A stretch of DNA of 64,000 bases from Xanthostigma xanthostigma (taxonomy: Eukaryota; Arthropoda; Insecta; Raphidioptera; Raphidiidae), in the NCBI GenBank assembly GCA_963575645.1, contig OY754464.1, positions 2,418,001 to 2,482,000 on the forward strand. Direction: 5' to 3'. A model generated the notes under the pieces. That model was not told the DNA's origin and did no database searches. It was given only the letters and a program-made list of their open reading frames with translations. Made by a program: the position numbers and the translations under genes. Position 1 is the stretch's first letter. Each line of letters begins with the position of its first letter. This document shows positions 11,465 through 21,836 of the stretch, piece by piece.

Positions 11465-12178
11465 CAAGGTTGTAGCCAGGAAATTACTTCAGGAGGGGGG
11501 GGGTCGAGCTTTGGACCAGAGACAACTTTATTTATGTAAAATTATAATATATGTAAATAAAAAATTTAATTAAAAGGCAACCGACGCGGATTGTCACCAG
11601 AAATAAAGCGCGTGACAATGATTTCTGGACTGATCTCGACATCACGATGAACGCTCATCAAGACTAATCCAGTCAGTCGTGAGTGTCCCATGCTGTTTCT
11701 CAAAAATGTTTTTAGCCTCCTCAACGAGGAAAAAGTACGCTCTGGTGTCGCCGTCGACACAGGTAGCGTCACGAGTATTGACAGTAGCTTGCATTTATTT
11801 TTGACCACTTCGCTCGCCTCACCGATAACTCCCCTTCAAAACTGGTTTGATTTGACAAGTTTACCAAAACACTTTTATGAATCCGTATTATTTGTAAATG
11901 TAATAATGTTAATTACGAAAAAACATATTTAACCTTGTACCGACTTGCGATCAACGCCAAAGCGGCATATGATATGAAATGTAACAATGAAAGATGAGTG
12001 AGAGAGATGGAGCATTTCTGTCACTCAATCATCATTGTTACATTTCAGATAGATGCCGAAAAATGTGAAATCCACAGATCCGAAAAAAGAGTCGAAAATA
12101 TTTTAGTAGTATGTATAGAACGGTGGATTGGCTAAAGCATTTCGGGGGGGGGGAACCCCACCCCTGCCTATGGTCTTG
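11465..12178 (-). mobile_element. hAT element inserted in family M
   Basis: The element starts CAAGGTTGTAGCCAGG and its inverted end is CAAGACCATAGGCAGG. These are imperfect terminal inverted repeats. The flanking 8-mers are TGTACGGG (11457-11464) and CGTACGGG (12179-12186), a 7/8 match consistent with the hAT target duplication. G-runs sit just inside both ends. The 714-bp interior holds a C-terminal transposase remnant (11566-11808) and an inverted pair, TGAAATGTAACAATGA (11975) with TCATTGTTACATTTCA (12032). Confidence 0.85.
11566..11808 (-). pseudogene. hAT transposase, dimerisation-domain remnant
   Basis: The frame contains LVTLPVSTATPERTFSSL and RLTGLVLMSVHRD. These are hallmarks of the C-terminal dimerisation domain (hATC) of hAT transposases of the ZMYM1-like group, and the frame ends at a plausible native stop. 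About 80 residues remain of a protein normally of some 600-800. The RNase H catalytic part and the zinc finger are absent. It opens from a GTG, and an in-frame stop lies about 17 codons further upstream, so there is no real start. It cannot act alone. Confidence 0.85.
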
Positions 12179-12303
12179 CGTACGGGGACAACAGTTTTCC
12201 AACGGCTAAGCGGAGAAATTTTTCGAGACTCGATTCACGTACGGGACGAACTATTTGCATACCTATACAAGTTTGTTCGGAACCCTCGGTGCGCGAGTCC
12301 GAG

Positions 12304-12714
12304 GTTTTTTTTTATAATATTTTAGATTAGGCATTTGCTTTTTGATAATGCGATAAAAACTGTGAGACGGCCTTAACATTTGAATCTGATTGAATGGACA
12401 TTTTCGTCAGCTAAGTGAACTTTATGAGTCATCCAATATAGCAAATTCAGTGGGTACTTGCGCCAAAAGCAGCCGCAAGCACGTCGCCGTTTTTCCACAA
12501 CATTGCACGTCGTGTTTTCCCATATACGAACAAAGCGATGCAAGTCGTTTAGAGATGACGAGCTTATTTGGACGGCCATTTTGCTCTTTACTGCTTAGGA
12601 AACAGAATGCATTTGTGCAGCATAAGTACAGTTTGTCCAACCTACACGGCACGGCGGTCGTTTGATAGATTAAAAACTCGGGTCGCAGTGTCAAAACCGT
12701 GTAACAAGTGTATT
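12304..12714. other. Unassigned stretch
   Basis: Overlapping frames of 91 (plus), 102 and 68 codons (minus) occupy 12373-12730 with no recognised domain. Sequence complexity is higher than in the surroundings (GC-containing words such as AAGCACGTCGCCG). It could be an old coding remnant, but I cannot identify it. Confidence 0.35.
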
Positions 12715-13372
12715 TGCTAATAGCGAACACTATTAAAGACAGAATTTACTAATCTTGGAACAATTTTATTCGTTAGAATAAAATTTATTTTCATCAATTC
12801 ACCAAGCAAATTATCAGGTAGAAAAGTTTCTTAAAGAATAAATATACACTGCAAATAAATAGAATTATCGACATTCTAAAAAAATTTGTCGATAATTTTA
12901 TTTATTTGAAGAGTTTTATTAAGACGTTAATCTAAGATTTAAATATACACTGCACTATACTCCTTGCTCTTTTTGTTGAATATTTTAACGTTCACTCAAA
13001 AATCCGATCGATGGCGTTAGTGTAAACGTCAAACAAAAAATTTCACAAAATAACGTTTTGTCCTAAACCAAATTGCACACAAAACTTCCACTAATTTTAA
13101 TGTTTTACAACTATACACTTCACAAAAAGTAAATAAACACATAAATAAATTCACAAGAGCAAACTGTAGATATAATACTGTTAGGTATAAGATCTATGTG
13201 GCGGCATTATTATTTTATCAGGCGAATAAATATTTATAACCCGGAAGTAAGACAGAATAAATTTATACCTACAGTTACTTGCCGTAAACATAATTTTCGC
13301 CATTTATTCGAAGGAATAGCTACCTGAAGAACAAATGAACCGATTAACTACTTACGATCGGTGAATATGGCC
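12715..13372 (+). mobile_element. Repeat family B, copy 1
   Basis: The sequence from CGAACACTATTAAAG to CGATCGGTGAATATGG is matched at 37514-38000 (same strand, truncated) and 38443-38925 (inverted). The inverted ends of the family resemble ATATTCACCGA. Shared interior words include AAGCAAATTATCAGGTAG, GGCGTTAGTGTAAACGTC and TGATCTATGTGGCGGC. No coding capacity was seen. An 86-bp foldback retroelement interrupts it at 12854-12939. Confidence 0.7.
12854..12939 (+). mobile_element. Foldback retroelement family C, short copy
   Basis: The 86-bp insert is flanked by an exact 15-bp duplication TAAATATACACTGCA (12839-12853 and 12940-12954). Family B copies 2 and 3 lack the insert and have one copy of the 15-mer context. 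The insert has inverted arms (AAATAGAATTATCGAC against GTCGATAATTTTATTT) and a right tail, GAAGAGTTTTATTAAGACG, that is not inverted on the left. A long target duplication with an asymmetric tail points to target-primed insertion. Confidence 0.8.
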
Positions 13373-14457
13373 ATTAGTGTATTTTTAACGTCCAACAGTG
13401 TTTTAAAAAAAACATCATAGCTGCGACCTCTATATAATAGTTATAAAAAAAATACGCGCGTATACAAAATATGCACAGTTGTGTCAAAATTTCAAAGCAA
13501 TCAGCAAAGAACTTTCAGAGATTTGCGATTTTGAACGAACGAAAATTCACATTTTTATTTGTATTGAATACAAGTATCACTCGTTCTTTAAAAAACTTAA
13601 TTAAACGGTTTAATATATTGTGCAACTCGTGCGACAATGCCGCACGAGTTGCACATACTATTTTTTATTACGAATTAAATTAAATTAAAATTAAAATTTT
13701 ATTACGAATTAAAAAAAGAAATTAGAAGTAATAAAAATTAAAATTAAATCATTAAAAAGTTGAAAATTCAGTTAAAATTGTTATTGTATTGGTAACTATG
13801 GTAACTCTGAATTTGCGTGCGGCAAACAATAATTTCAGTGCGACAAATAAAGTTTCCGCACGCAAATGAAAATAGCTACTTTTCATTTTTCAACCGTAAC
13901 AGCGTGCGTAAACATACCACTTTTCCCACATGAGTAATAAAAAATAATTTTACCTGTCTTTGTTAGTTTCATGAGTCGATAAGAGTGCCTTGAAAATTGA
14001 ACACTACAACAGCTGTTGATGAGCCGGGCTCGGTTTTCGTGTTTGCTTTTGTTGTAGCCATCGATGAGAGAAATGTTTATTTATGTCAGCTGAATCATTT
14101 TACTTGAAGTATATCTGTAACAATATAAACAACATTTCTATTAGACTCTTTTTAAGTGGAACTACCTATTCGAGTAGGTTGATATTTTAACAATCAAGCT
14201 TTTTAAAGATTCACTACTTGGTTTGATTTTTTGGTCGTTACTACTTGACTTGACGTTAACTTAGTTTTAAGCTATTTGATATACGAGACGATTATGTACG
14301 AAATACAGTGTAAACTCTATAAATAGCAAAATTAATGGGATCGGATATTTTATTACGTCATAGAGTTTTCGTTAAAGGGAGAGTAAAAGAAAACAATATA
14401 TTTTTACGAATAAGTTGCTTTAATTTTGACTAAATTAAGTGAAGAAAATTACATAAC
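13373..14457. other. Unassigned AT-rich stretch with one hairpin
   Basis: Apart from the perfect hairpin at 13619-13655, this is a simple A/T-rich stretch (AATTAAAATT runs near 13680-13760). The phrase AGTGTAAACTCTATAA at about 14309 resembles the ends of a known class of insect mariner-like repeats, but I cannot place a partner end. Confidence 0.35.
13619..13655. repeat. Perfect 15-bp inverted repeat, 7-base loop
   Basis: TGTGCAACTCGTGCG (13619-13633) and CGCACGAGTTGCACA (13641-13655) are exact reverse complements around ACAATGC. No T-run follows closely, and no repeat family was recognised. Confidence 0.85.
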
Positions 14458-14470
14458 AAAATTATAATCT

Positions 14471-14614
14471 TCAAATAAATAAAATTGTCGACCAATTTTT
14501 CTCAGACCAATACCTATATTGACAAAATAAAAAATAACAAATCAATACAACATAAGACAATTTTATTTATTTGAAGAGTTCTATTCAGACGTTAATCAAG
14601 GATTTTAAGATTTT
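14471..14614 (+). mobile_element. Foldback retroelement family C, copy 2
   Basis: The insert is flanked by an exact 13-bp duplication AAAATTATAATCT (14458-14470 and 14615-14627). The inverted arms are TCAAATAAATAAAATTGTC and GACAATTTTATTTATTTGA. Only the right end carries the tail GAGTTCTATTCAGACG. The ribozyme-like segment of copy 3 is missing. The different duplication length from copies 1 and 3 argues against a DNA transposon. Confidence 0.8.
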
Positions 14615-14627
14615 AAAATTATAATCT

Positions 14628-15482
14628 GTTAACTTTATTTGTCGTTTTTTACATTTTTTTTTGCAACAAACAAATGAACACATTTCTAAGAATCCCATTG
14701 TTGGGGTCTAAATAATGACGTATTGTTTCGCTATTGAGAGTGGTTGTTGCGCTATATATTATAGTGTTTCAATGTAAACCAAACAAACCTTAGCAATTGT
14801 TACGTTTAAGGAGTTTTTTGTTAAATAGAAGTTCGCTGTATAGAGTATTTAACAAATCAATAGACTGAATAATATTGCAATAAATTGAATTTTTAAGGTA
14901 AGAAATTTACATAATCCTATAGTTAAATACAAAATATGACATTTTTGATATTGTCACCATAGATTGATAAAATTATTAACGGTCCGCCAGCTGAGGTCAT
15001 TCCCGCGCTTACGCTGATTGGTCAGATGAAACGAGACAACCGCTGTAATTCACTAACTTCGACTTTCGCTATATTGTGTTTATATTACGCTTCGTATATT
15101 TTGTGTTTTTAGATTATAAACATTTTTGTTTTCCCAAACCGCGCATACCTACATAAAAAACTGTGGCTTAGACATTTTAATAATGCGATGTGCGTGTGTT
15201 GCCATTTCACGGTTTGCTTTTTAAAAAATAAACATTAATTTATTTCGTGCATGGGTCGCTGTTGTCTTTTCACCACCCCAAGCAAACAATAATATGCCGC
15301 CAAATACAGTGTGTAAACATTTTAATCACCGTGCAAACACTTTGAAGATAAGTGAGGTTATACACATTATCAATAAATTATAATGTTTATTAAAAAACAA
15401 TTATTATTGTAATTAACGAGATAGTAAATCCATAAATTAGATCGGCGGAATTTTGAATTATTCTTTGTTTAAGAGTATATAA
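14628..15482. other. Unassigned AT-rich stretch
   Basis: No recognised element, repeat copy or frame above 60 codons. It contains AAACTCTATA-like words near both ends of the larger 14.3-14.9 kb stretch, possibly an old mariner-like relic, but this is not supportable. Confidence 0.3.
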
Positions 15483-15559
15483 TAAATGTAATTCAATAAA
15501 TAAAATTATCGACCAATTTTTCAGATAATATATTAACAAAAAAATATAATTATTAATAC

Positions 15560-15597
15560 ATTAACGTTTCAATCCGGATTTGGACCTTCTTCAGAAC
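15560..15597 (-). ncRNA. Hammerhead-like ribozyme motif, family C left arm
   Basis: On the minus strand: GTT (stem I), CTGAAGA (canonical core box), one extra A, GGTCC and GGATT able to pair with two G-U wobbles (stem II), GAAA, palindromic ACGT, T, AAT (stem I partner). All conserved core bases are present, though stem I is short. The right-arm partner at about 15885-15920 has TTGAAGA and GAAATG and is degraded. Confidence 0.5.
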
Positions 15598-15610
15598 TGA
15601 TCTAAAAAAA

Positions 15611-15806
15611 ATTGGTTGTCTGTAAAGTCGGTTTGCGGACGATAGTTTTACGTGATAACGTATTCCGCTCGAATATCATATTTAATAATCACGCACAGGG
15701 TCAGGCGGAACGTTAGGAACGTTACACTTTTTCGTACATGCAGCCGGTGTTTCATCTTTTTATATTGACGTGATTCATCAATTTATAAGACGTTATCACG
15801 TCAAAA
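15611..15806 (+). mobile_element. TTGGTTGTCTG element, complete-looking copy
   Basis: It runs from TTGGTTGTCTGTAAAGTCGG to GACGTTATCACGTCAAAA. The words ACGTGATAACGT near the left end and ACGTTATCACGT near the right end are complementary, so the element has subterminal inverted repeats. The centre holds GGAACGTTAGGAACGTTAC, a short tandem stretch that is expanded in other copies. It is inserted in family C copy 3. Confidence 0.7.
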
Positions 15807-16026
15807 ATATAAAAAATAATTAATATTTTTATAAAAAGCTAATTAGAATTTAAATATTAATTTTTTTTATATTTTTTAGATTAGTTTTGAAGAAGGTCCA
15901 AATCCGGATTGAAATGTTAATGCATTAAATATATATTTTTTTTAATATATTGTCTGAAAAATTGATCGATAATTTTATTTATTGAAGAGTTCTAATCAGA
16001 CGTGAATCAAAGATTTGAGTATATAA

Positions 16027-16452
16027 CAATAATAATAATAATAATACGTTTAGCGTCCGTTTCTCGACTTTGTCATAACAGACGCCATTCGCACCATTAC
16101 TATTTTCTCCATCTATCACACTTCCCGTTATTTTCTACATTTTTTCAACTTCCACTTAATTAATAGCAATGGTTAATAGAAGGAATTTTAGGACATTTGG
16201 ATAAGGTAGGCAAATTAAGAGCATAGGAGTTTGTCAGATAATCGGCCATGGCCTTCAATTAGAAACCCTCTCGATATTTATCTGGAATTATTGAGGGAAA
16301 CCATCTCAAAAAGATGGCCGGTATAAGAATTACCGTTTCTCGGCGAGAGGCAGCAGGAAAAAGTCCCAGCCACATCTGCCCCCGCCGGGATTCGAATCCA
16401 GCATCTCCCGAATGCGAGTCTAGTGCTCTTAACACTACGCTACTCCGCTCTT
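16027..16452 (-). mobile_element. tRNA-derived SINE, copy 1
   Basis: On the minus strand it begins GAGCGGAGTAGCGTAGTG (box A region), continues to GGATTCGAATCCCGGCGG (box B) and ends in an (ATT)n tail at 16027-16046. The body contains GAGAAACGGTAATTC and CCATGGCCGATTA. At about 426 bp it fits the length of the copies at 19120 and 44100. The 85-codon frame at 16314-16571 is an artefact of the SINE. Confidence 0.85.
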
Positions 16453-17127
16453 TGCGTTATAGTATATTAAAGCACGACGAAGTTTTCGGGGCCATAATGA
16501 CACGGGGTGATTATGATCCCACATCTGACATCACACGCACTGCAGGAACAAAGTTGAGTAGAAATGATTAGCAGGACACCCGTCTAATGATACCTTCGAG
16601 ATTTCTCTTTGATTATGCTCCGGTTATTCCGAAAGTTGGAAACGACGCCACTCGACGCTGCAGCTGAATGCATAAAAATGATAATTTAGTTTAAAATATC
16701 CTCTGCAGTCTAGATGTCAAGCTCTTTCTGCTTGCCTAAAAAGGATTGCAGTTCTCCCGGTGCTATTTTTTTATTTTTTATTTAGCTTGACCTCGTATAT
16801 CTGTTTATTTATAACTATCTTTGTTTTAAATATTAGATGATTACTGGATGCCACCAGGTTTCTAATTATTATAATCTTCTAATATTTCAACAAGGATCAT
16901 CATCACTCTAAATTATTTTAGAGTTATTTTTCGCAATTTGTTTAAAATCTTACGACAGATTTTTCAAATACTTCCGGTTATCCGATTGAGTTGAAATTTT
17001 GCATACGTATGTAGTTCCGATAACAATACAATATTATAATAACTAACTGACCGGTGCGGCTTTCGTCTGGATGCAAATCGCTCTTTTAATAAAGCACACT
17101 AAGCACAAAAATAAAACAGGTAAAAAA
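16453..17127. other. Mostly unassigned, with a P1 fragment
   Basis: Positions 16845-16945 match the tail segment of the Penelope-like P1 copies (ATGCCACCAGG, then GGATCATCATCACTCTAAA). The rest shows no recognised feature. Confidence 0.45.
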
Positions 17128-17666
17128 GTTTTATTGTACAATCGATGATGATGTACCAAAAACTAGAAAATAATTATGAGTCACCGTAGAAGGCTTTGAT
17201 TAAACTAAAATAAAATTGTGGGGCTCATTTAGTGGAACACTTTCATTTATTAGCGATTGGAAATCATATTTAGCTTTCGACTGTCTTCTTCGACCATATA
17301 ATCATATCATATTAATATTATAAATGCGAATGTAAGTTTGTTTGTTACGCTTTCACGCAAAAACTACTTAACCGATCATCATGAAACTTTGCACATACAC
17401 TCTTGAAGGTATTAGAAGTAACATAGGATACTTTTTATTAAAAAAAAATAAAAATTTTTTACGAAAAATAAGAAAATTGTTTCAACCCCTGATATGCATG
17501 TCAAAAGTCGATTTCCATCTCAATCGCGGGCGTAGCCGCGGGTAGCGGCTAGTGTAACTATAAATGCGTCCCTCACGATTTTAATTTAGTTTTATCAAAG
17601 CTTCCTATGGTGGCTCATATTATTTTGTAGTTCTTAGTAAATCATCGATTGTACAATAAAAATAAC
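17128..17666. mobile_element. TIR MITE interrupted by a Helitron
   Basis: The left end GTTTTATTGTACAATCGATG (17128) and right end ATCATCGATTGTACAATAAA (17641-17660) are inverted copies, with further complementarity inside. The superfamily is unclear. A 246-bp Helitron lies at 17307-17552, so this MITE is the older insertion. Confidence 0.65.
17307..17552 (+). mobile_element. Small non-autonomous Helitron
   Basis: It starts TCATATTAATATTATAAATG directly after an A. It ends GCCGCGGGTAGCGGCTAG directly before a T. This fits Helitron insertion between A and T with TC...CTAG ends. The 5' phrase GCGAATGTAAGTTTGTTTG and CGATCATCATGAAACTTTGC are widespread in moth genomes. No Rep/helicase sequence is present. 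Confidence 0.75.
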
Positions 17667-18069
17667 TTAAAAAGCTGTTTTGACGTTAGTATCCATACTT
17701 GGCTCTACAAATAAAGAATAATTTTATTCTACATATTTTTTCCCAAGCCAGTCGGAATAAACCAGTCGGAATCTTGCTAGGATCAAGATCAAGAGAAATT
17801 TCACTCTAATTCGACTCTACTTTCGTGTTTTATATAGTAGAGTGAAACCTGAGTGAGTGTGTAGTGGGTAAGCGAGAAAACTCTCTAAGTGAGAGTAATT
17901 TCCAGGTATCGTCTTTGTAACCCTCTAAAATCTCTATAAGTGAGAAACAGAAACCTCTATAAAAGTAAGACGTTTTTCACTCATGGACCTCTATATAACT
18001 GAGACTACTACTTGCCTGTACCTCTATAAGCGATAGTCGAACGTATTAAAGTTCCACGAAATTTAAGAA

Positions 18070-18672
18070 TCTATACTAATATATAAAGCTGAAGAGTTTG
18101 TTTGTTTGTTTGTTTGAACGCGCTAATCTCAGGAATTACTGGTTCAAATTGAAAACATTTTTTTTTGTTGGCTATAGGCTATATAAAATCAGGCTACGAC
18201 CATTAGGAGCGGAGCATTATTGAAAAATGTTGCAAAATGTATCTCAAAAACAAGCTTCTATTCAGGTGAAATGCATGACTAACTAAATATACTCATATTA
18301 GCGTTGTCAGAATACAACGCCGGCTAGCTCAATCGGTAGAGCACACGACTGTCAATATCAGGGTCGAGGGTTCGAGCCCTACGTTCGGCGAATATATTTT
18401 TATTTTTTTTTATTTTCTACATTGCTTTCTTCTAAGGCTTACATTTAAATTTATTTTAATTTTATATAATTAGATAATTAAAAAAAAATTATTAGTTAAA
18501 AAAAGTATAAATACTGCTTTTTATCGACAAAACCTTTTGAACGGTAACTCCGATCATCATGAAATTTGGACACAACATTCATCTCGGTAAACTAAGATGA
18601 ATGTGTGTACTCATGTTCCTCCCTTCCCCATTCGTTCTTTTACACCCGGGTGAAACCGGGCGGGACCGCTAT
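18070..18672 (+). mobile_element. Helitron with tRNA-like cassette, copy 1
   Basis: It starts TCTATACTAATATATAAAG. A GTTTGTTTGTTTG run and AACGCGCTAATCTCAGGAA follow. It ends ACCGGGCGGGACCGCTA, where CTAG has decayed to CTAT. Between the 5' and 3' parts lies a tRNA-Lys-like cassette (18318-18390) with a T-run downstream. No protein gene. The same arrangement occurs at 20480 and 31654, while the copy at 32269 lacks the cassette. Confidence 0.8.
18318..18390 (+). tRNA. tRNA-Lys-like pseudogene inside Helitron
   Basis: The 73-nt unit aligns base for base with insect tRNA-Lys: GGCTAGCTCAATCGGTAGAG (D arm, box A) and GGGTTCGAGCCCTACG (T arm, box B). The anticodon position reads GTC rather than CTT. 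The anticodon stem (CACGA against TATCA) and the acceptor stem no longer pair, so it cannot be a working tRNA. T-runs 8-20 bases downstream resemble a pol III terminator. Confidence 0.7.
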
Positions 18673-18800
18673 GAGTCATAAATAGCTGAACTAACTAACG
18701 TTGTTTTTGTATAGTTTTTATAGACCTCTATAAGTGAGAAAGGCCACTTATGTACCTCTATAAGCTAGAAACTTGGGTTATTGAAAAACTCCAAAAGCGA

Positions 18801-19119
18801 AAAAGAGATCGTGGTCCCTATGAACTCTTGTTTAGACAGGTACGACTATATATATACAAACTTGAATAGGCCATAAAAAATTATAGCAGATATGTACATT
18901 TGTCGCATAAAAAATATTTTCATTAAACTTTAACGTTTAAATCAAAATGATATAATGACACTAAAAACGAATACTATTATATTTTGTAACAACACAACCT
19001 ACCAGGGACTTGCACTTGGATAAATACAGACAATATAACATTGTTAAGGCTGAGATATATAATTTTGTATACCAGGTCGTTTATTTTCATGGACATATTT
19101 TTAAAATAGACTACAATTA
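18801..19119. other. Unassigned AT-rich stretch
   Basis: No recognised element or credible frame. Confidence 0.3.
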
Positions 19120-19534
19120 ACCGAGCAGGGTGGCGTAGTGGTGACAACACTAGACTCGCATTCGGGAGGTACCAGATTCGAATCCCGGCGGGGGTAGATG
19201 TGGCTGGAACTACCGTAACGGTAATTTCTGTGTCGGCCATCTAGTTGAGGTTTTCCATGGTTTCCCTCAATAATTCCAGATAAATATCGAGATGGTTCCT
19301 TATTCAAGGCCATGGCCGATTACCTGTCAAACTCCTGTGTTCAAAAATTGCCTACCTTATCGTGATTTCCAAAAATTCCTTCATTCGCCCATTGCTATTA
19401 ATTAGAGGAAGTTTAAAAAATGTAGAAAATAACGGGAAGTGTGATAGATGGAAAATAGTAATGGTGCGAATGACTTCTGTTATGACATAAAGTTGAGAAA
19501 CGGACGTTAAACGCATTATTATTATTATTATTAT
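19120..19534 (+). mobile_element. tRNA-derived SINE, copy 2
   Basis: It starts ACCGAGCAGGGTGGCGTAG (box A region), box B is at GATTCGAATCCCGG, and it ends in (ATT)n at 19516-19534. The word TACAAT flanks both sides (19113 and about 19535), a possible partial target duplication. The antisense frames at 18977-19313 are artefacts of the SINE. Confidence 0.85.
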
Positions 19535-20479
19535 ACAATACGTTTTTTTTATACATGTTTTATATGTCACAATATTCTTAATAAAACAATTTTACGAATA
19601 ATTCCGAATCGTTATACCTTTGGCAGAATAATCAACTTCGGTCCAAAACAAATCGAAAATATATCCCATAGTTTAAGGTCCAATATCCGATATTTTTTAC
19701 TATCTTTACTTTTGACACAAAATATTTTGATTTTTTTTTCATTAATTAATTTGAAATATAGTGTGACTTAAATTGATGTCACTTGAAATTTTCATTAATT
19801 CTCAATTTTTTTTCAGATTTTTCTGAATGATCTTTTTGATGATAAAGGTGCAGGGTAGCAACTTTCCCGAGAAATGTTAAAGAGTAAGTAATTAAAAAAT
19901 AAATCATATATAAATATATAATGTTGAAAAACTTTTCATTTGTGCATCAAAAAATTGTTTTCTCTATTTCCAAATTTGCACCCTGAAGTTAATTCTTAGA
20001 AAGAAAAATCAAATTTTCATACATCACATCATCTTTGTACCAAATTTCTAATTTCATGTCAAATAGTTTCTGAAAAAATCGCTTGTAACAGACGTACGAA
20101 CGAAGATCGAAATGAGTCTATGAGTATAGCCCGTATTGCTAAAAATAGCGTCTTTTTAACCGAATTTTCATTGAAAATACGTATTATGTATAATCGTCGT
20201 CTCAAGTGACAAGATATATGGTATTTTTTTTATAGTAAACGCCACCCTTAATCATTATAATTTGATACCTACTCAAGTTAACAAGGAAATTTTATATCAC
20301 TGCGTGTTTTACTCGAATTATCTAAATAATAATTTAGTTAGCGCAATTAACTTGATTTACTGCCCCAATAGTAAGTACATCTCTTGTACACGCTATATGT
20401 CTATAATAGCCCCACATATTCCAGTTTCAGAACTAATGGGGAGAAGGCACCAATTCCCGACCATACTGTATCTAACTAA
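19535..20479. other. Unassigned AT-rich stretch
   Basis: No element ends found. The prose-like words CTCGAAAACTA and TCATGTCAAATAG suggest old LINE-like or Helitron-like debris, but nothing can be assigned. The 75-codon frame at 20262-20489 has no domain pattern. Confidence 0.3.
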
Positions 20480-21046
20480 TCTATACTAATATATAAAGCT
20501 GAAGAGTTTGTTTGTTTGTTTGTTTGATAGCCCATTTATCGAGGAAGGCTATAGGCTATATAATATCACGCTACGACCATTAGGAGCGGAGCATTAATGA
20601 AAAATGTTGCAAAATGTATCTCAAAAATAAGCTTCTATTCAGCTGAAATGCACTAACTAAATATACTCATATTAGCGTTGTGAGTACACAACCTCTGCTG
20701 GCTCAATCGGTAGAGCATGCGACTGTCAATATCAGGGTCGTGGGTTCGAGCTGCACGTTGGGCGAATATATTTTTATTTATTTTTTTTTATTTTCTACAT
20801 TGGTTTCTTCTAAGGCTTAGATTTAAATTTATTTTAGTTTTATTTAATTAATTAAAAAAAAAATATTAGTTAAAAATAGTATAAATACTGCTTTTTATCG
20901 ACAAAAACTTTTGAACGGTAACTCCGATCATCTTGAAATTTGGACACAATATTTATCTCGGTAAACTAAGATGAATGTGTGTACTCATGTTCCTCCCTTC
21001 CCCATTCGTTCTTTTACACCCGGGTGAAACCGGGCGGGACCGCTAG
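20480..21046 (+). mobile_element. Helitron with tRNA-like cassette, copy 2
   Basis: It starts TCTATACTAATATATAAAG after an A. It ends CGGGCGGGACCGCTAG before a T, so both Helitron ends are intact. It has a deletion near the 5' end relative to copy 1 (the AACGCGCTAATCTC segment is missing). The tRNA-like cassette is at 20692-20764. No coding sequence. Confidence 0.85.
20692..20764 (+). tRNA. tRNA-Lys-like pseudogene inside Helitron
   Basis: It has the same position in the Helitron and the same length as at 18318. The T arm reads GTGGGTTCGAGCTGCAC. The anticodon position reads GTC and the first bases of the acceptor stem are degraded. A T-rich run follows at 20769-20790. Confidence 0.65.
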
Positions 21047-21836
21047 TTTTATATATTAACAGCAGCGTGATCACAGTACATAAGTCTAGTTCACATGTGC
21101 CTTTTTGATGAATTTCAGTCCTTCTTCACCGAAAATTATAATCATGGTCTCATTCGGTTCGGAATGATATCTAGAAACTTTTTGAAAAAAAGTGGGGGAT
21201 GAAAAAATTGCAAAAGTTAGTAAAAAGAGGTGTTTGGTTTTTTGCGAATATCTCGAAAACTATTGCAGATATCTGAAATCACAAAAAAGATTCTGAAAGA
21301 GCAGGAATTTTCCTACAAAATAGTCCCATCTCCCGGAACTCTACCACCGATATTTCTAATTTTAATTTAGAGGTGAAAATAGGACTAAACATTTTTTTTT
21401 ATATTTTTTACATAATTTTTAATATTTTCGTGTTTTTAGCTCGTCGTATAAAAAAATATAAAAAAACATTTTTTGTACTATCTTTACTGAAAAATTCATC
21501 ACTAAAAAATCGGGACTAAGTTTGAGATCCGCCGCTTGGACTATAAACGTGGTCGACCACAGGTGAGAGGTCGTGAACTGGTGTCTGCACCCTATAATTA
21601 CCTACACCGTTATCATGTAGAACAATATATTTTAAAAGAAGACAGAAACGTGTGTAGTACAAATTGCGTACTACTTTGTTAGCAATATAGAATTAAAGCA
21701 TTTATATTTTGTAAGTTTTGTGAATGACTATAACATTAACTCTTCATGTAATTTATTATCCCACTAGTATTATAAAAAGCAGAAATATATTAGTCCTAGA
21801 GCCGACCGCATGAATACCCTCGCAATGAAATAATGA
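21047..21836. other. Unassigned stretch
   Basis: No element ends were placed. The text around 21165-21560 (GATATCTAGAAACTTTTTG, then CCGATATTTCTAATTTT) has the style of old repeat debris. There is no credible frame. Confidence 0.3.

Larger units (their letters stand above)
11330..12303 (+). mobile_element. Family M copy interrupted by a hAT element
   Basis: The left block (11330-11456) matches the minus strand of 6490-7025 and the plus strand of 53640-53800. The right block (12187-12303) continues at exactly the base where the left stops and ends CTCGGTGCGCGAGTCCGA, the terminus I know from moth genomes. Removing 11465-12186 restores the order seen in the other copies. Confidence 0.8.
15483..16016 (+). 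mobile_element. Foldback retroelement family C, copy 3 with ribozyme-like arms
   Basis: The insert is flanked by an exact 10-bp duplication GAGTATATAA (15473-15482 and 16017-16026). The long arms (about 15490-15605 and 15840-15985) are inverted copies, each with a hammerhead-like segment. The right end has the asymmetric tail GAGTTCTAATCAGACG shared with copies 1 and 2. A TTGGTTGTCTG element (15611-15806) sits in the centre. Confidence 0.8.
17810..18800 (+). repeat. CTCTATAAGTGAG degenerate repeat region
   Basis: The words CTCTATAA(G)TGAGA, CTCTCTAAGTGAGAG and CTCTATATAACTGAGA recur roughly every 30-50 bases from 17810 to 18050, then resume at 18722-18800 after the Helitron at 18070-18672. 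I recognise this as a common insect repeat of uncertain class. The Helitron inserted into it. Confidence 0.6.

Noticed and set aside
18318..18390. Functional tRNA gene (anticodon GTC, Asp)
   Set aside because: The body is that of tRNA-Lys, the anticodon and acceptor stems do not pair, and the unit recurs at the same place in several Helitrons.
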